A DNA stretch of 64,000 nt from Ischnura elegans (Eukaryota; Arthropoda; Insecta; Odonata; Coenagrionidae), in contig NC_060252.1 in the NCBI RefSeq assembly GCF_921293095.1, positions 45,508,881 to 45,572,880 of the forward strand, written 5' to 3'. This document shows, in pieces, positions 62,098 through 64,000 of the stretch. Numbering within the stretch: position 1 is the stretch's first letter; each line of letters opens with the position of its first letter. The notes beneath the pieces are model-generated. The model searched no databases. It saw nothing but the letters and a program-made list of their open reading frames with translations, and was not told where the DNA came from. The translations under genes and the position numbers were made by a program.

Positions 62098-62375
62098 TTT
62101 GAAGATCTTCCGAAATTGGTGTAACACGTATCCAAAGTGACGAAGGAAAAGGCAATAAGGCTTTTCAAATAAAATAATCGCATTATTTCTGGAAGGAATC
62201 ACAAAATCGACGTGCACATGATTTCCTACGACATAAACGCAAAAGGTTGATTAAAAAATTAAACTGTACGGCGATTTGGCATAACTTATGATTCAAGTAA
62301 TGCCATTCAATATCTCTTTCAGAAATTTTATCATTCGGAATACGTGAGAGATAACCGCGATGTTGACGTACGCAC

Positions 62376-62535
62376 CTAATTTTCGGGCTTCATTTGTTTG
62401 TTTGTGGGACGACTTCCATTGGATGCGGTGGAGGGAGCACTCTGCAATAGCTGCCGCGGCGCCACGACTTGAAAGTTTAACGTGGGCGTGGCTTGTCTGT
62501 CTTCTTCGCCCCCCGGATCTCAATCCAGGCATTAT
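62376..62535 (-). promoter_or_regulatory. putative promoter and 5' untranslated exon of the GALNT gene
   Basis: This stretch is richer in G+C and CpG than its surroundings and lies just upstream of the first coding exon. On the minus strand it has a GC-box-like CCACGCCCAC (about 62483-62492) and a CCAAT box. At 62376/62375 the minus strand reads AG|GTGCGT, a plausible donor; a plausible acceptor, TCGTAG, ends at 62226. A 150-bp 5' UTR intron (62226-62375) is therefore possible. The transcription start cannot be placed from sequence. This is inference from composition and motifs. Confidence 0.4.
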
Positions 62536-63639
62536 AGGATAACACCCGTAAATTGCATTTATAAAACTCTCTTCACCGAAATTCTATTAAATTCAGCATG
62601 AGTTTCATTTTCGGGATACTCAACTTTATATAAATCAAAACTTTAAGAGATGACTTCGTCGTACTGAAATTCAAAAATAATTACGGCATTCAGCGGTGAA
62701 CGCTGGTTGCAGGTAGAGGTATTTGTGCAATAAGTACGCACGTTCTTTCCTTCAATGGTGATGCTTACCACAAAATTTTACCACTGAGAATGTTTCCTAC
62801 TTCTCTCCAACTTGAGCATTAGCTTAATGGTGACAAACCATGATCCTCTTCTTAGAAGCAAAGAGCACCGTATAATGAACCAGATGGCACTTTGCATCAC
62901 ACTATACTTGCTTATATTCACTTAATTTTTATCACTTAAAAGTTAGGATGGATGGGCCCTAATAACATGTATACATGCAATGAGTGAAGACTGATACATC
63001 TCAGAGACTATCCCAGCCGGTGTGAATGTCTGATGCTAATTATTCATGAATAGCTTCTCATAATTAGGAGGAGCTAAGTACTTCAGCTGTGTTTTCAGGA
63101 CCAATATTTTGTCTTAGCAGTACTTCTACTTTTCACATGCAATCTAAGGGTTTAACATCTTGATCCAGCTTTTGGGCTGACTTCTTCCAGTTATGCTATC
63201 ACCTTTTCCCAAAGAAATACAATCGAGCCTCAGTAATTTGTCGTTTGATTGACCATTGAACTACCCAATTTTTGCTTAATGTAGCCCCACACCATTCCCC
63301 CCAAATATTCCCGTGTTTTCATCCTTGCTACTCTTACCCACCTCAAAATAAGAAACATTTTAATAAAATGGCCATTAAAGCTGCACAGAGAATGACAAAA
63401 AACAGGTGTAGATAAAGCTAAAAAATTATCATGAATGGATTATTTGTTTTGTCCCTCTTCTTTATGAAAGGTAATTGAAGCTCTACTGTACCCACACAAA
63501 ATCAGAGATATATTTCTGCAACCTACAAAGAGGATTAAAGTAGAGTATAATGTGTTTTAAAAAAATAAGATGGCTTAACATCCCATTCTACATACTACGT
63601 GCAACACTTGAAATGCCCACCACAAAAGTCAAGCAGGGA

Positions 63640-63750
63640 TCAGTCAGCATCTGAAAATTCTCTGCCACCACCAAGATTTGGACCTGGATCCAGAGGGTGG
63701 GAATCCAGCACTCTGGCCATCATGCCAACCTGATTCCCTTGCAAAATTGT
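63640..63750 (-). repeat. tRNA-derived SINE fragment
   Basis: On the minus strand, GGCATGATGGCCAGAGTGCT resembles an A-box and GATCCAGGTCCAAATCTTGG a B-box, at tRNA-like spacing. The fold is degenerate. Located upstream of the GALNT promoter region. Confidence 0.45.
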
Positions 63751-64000
63751 TATCATACATCCCAACTGACGGAATATCCTCCAAACAAGGAAAAACTTCA
63801 GCAGATATGTAAGAGCCAGCTGGAATATGCAAAACTTTACACAGAAGAATGAAGATAAACTACAATCCAAATCTCTTTCAAGAGAGGAATTTATAGATGA
63901 AAGGTCATGGTTCCCACCCAAACTGAAATATAAAATTCACGGTTTTTTCCAGGTTTTCACGGTCTAGATGTCGTCAAATTCACGGTTTTTAGATAAACAA

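Overview
This is animal nuclear DNA, most likely from an arthropod. It is AT-rich and intron-rich, with spliced coding exons on the minus strand and many decayed DNA transposons, LINE fragments and tRNA-derived repeats. No bacterial operon, CRISPR array, rRNA or phage gene is visible. The species cannot be fixed from the sequence; the arthropod call rests on the repeat types and on resemblance, from memory, of the one gene to insect Pgant6 and vertebrate GALNT10.

Right half (about 31.8-62.5 kb, minus strand): one complete gene for a polypeptide N-acetylgalactosaminyltransferase of the GALNT10/Pgant6 type. I reconstructed twelve coding exons whose splice phases all agree, giving about 610 residues: a type II membrane anchor, a stem, a GT-A catalytic domain with the DxH...H metal ligands, and a three-repeat ricin-type lectin domain. 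Introns range from 72 bp to 9.4 kb. One is a GC-AG intron. A promoter-like GC-rich segment lies at about 62.38-62.53 kb, with a possible 5' UTR intron.

The large introns carry mobile elements: a 1.7-kb foldback element with tRNA-like sequence in both arms that ends 13 bp from a splice donor, a pair of inverted arms holding a broken THAP DNA-binding domain, two hAT-type miniature elements with exact 8-bp target duplications, a Harbinger-type element with TTA duplications, a pogo-type element with TA duplications, and piggyBac-like ends.

Middle (about 22.4-31.8 kb): downstream of the stop codon there is 9 kb of AT-rich, nearly repeat-free DNA whose base skew by eye fits minus-strand transcription. 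It may be a long 3' UTR.

Left 22 kb: I recognise no host gene. It holds two LINE reverse-transcriptase remnants, several MITE families, nested insertions, and GC-rich stretches of unknown role. The most notable pattern is a class of palindromic insertions, with copies at 8.4, 11.5 and 49.4 kb. Each has a 30-40-nt unpaired leader containing a TTCCGC motif, then an inverted repeat that runs exactly into a 12-13-bp target duplication. Two share a motif resembling part of a hammerhead ribozyme core, which may point to Penelope-like retroelements. I see no clearly new biochemical system; this insertion class is the best candidate for follow-up.
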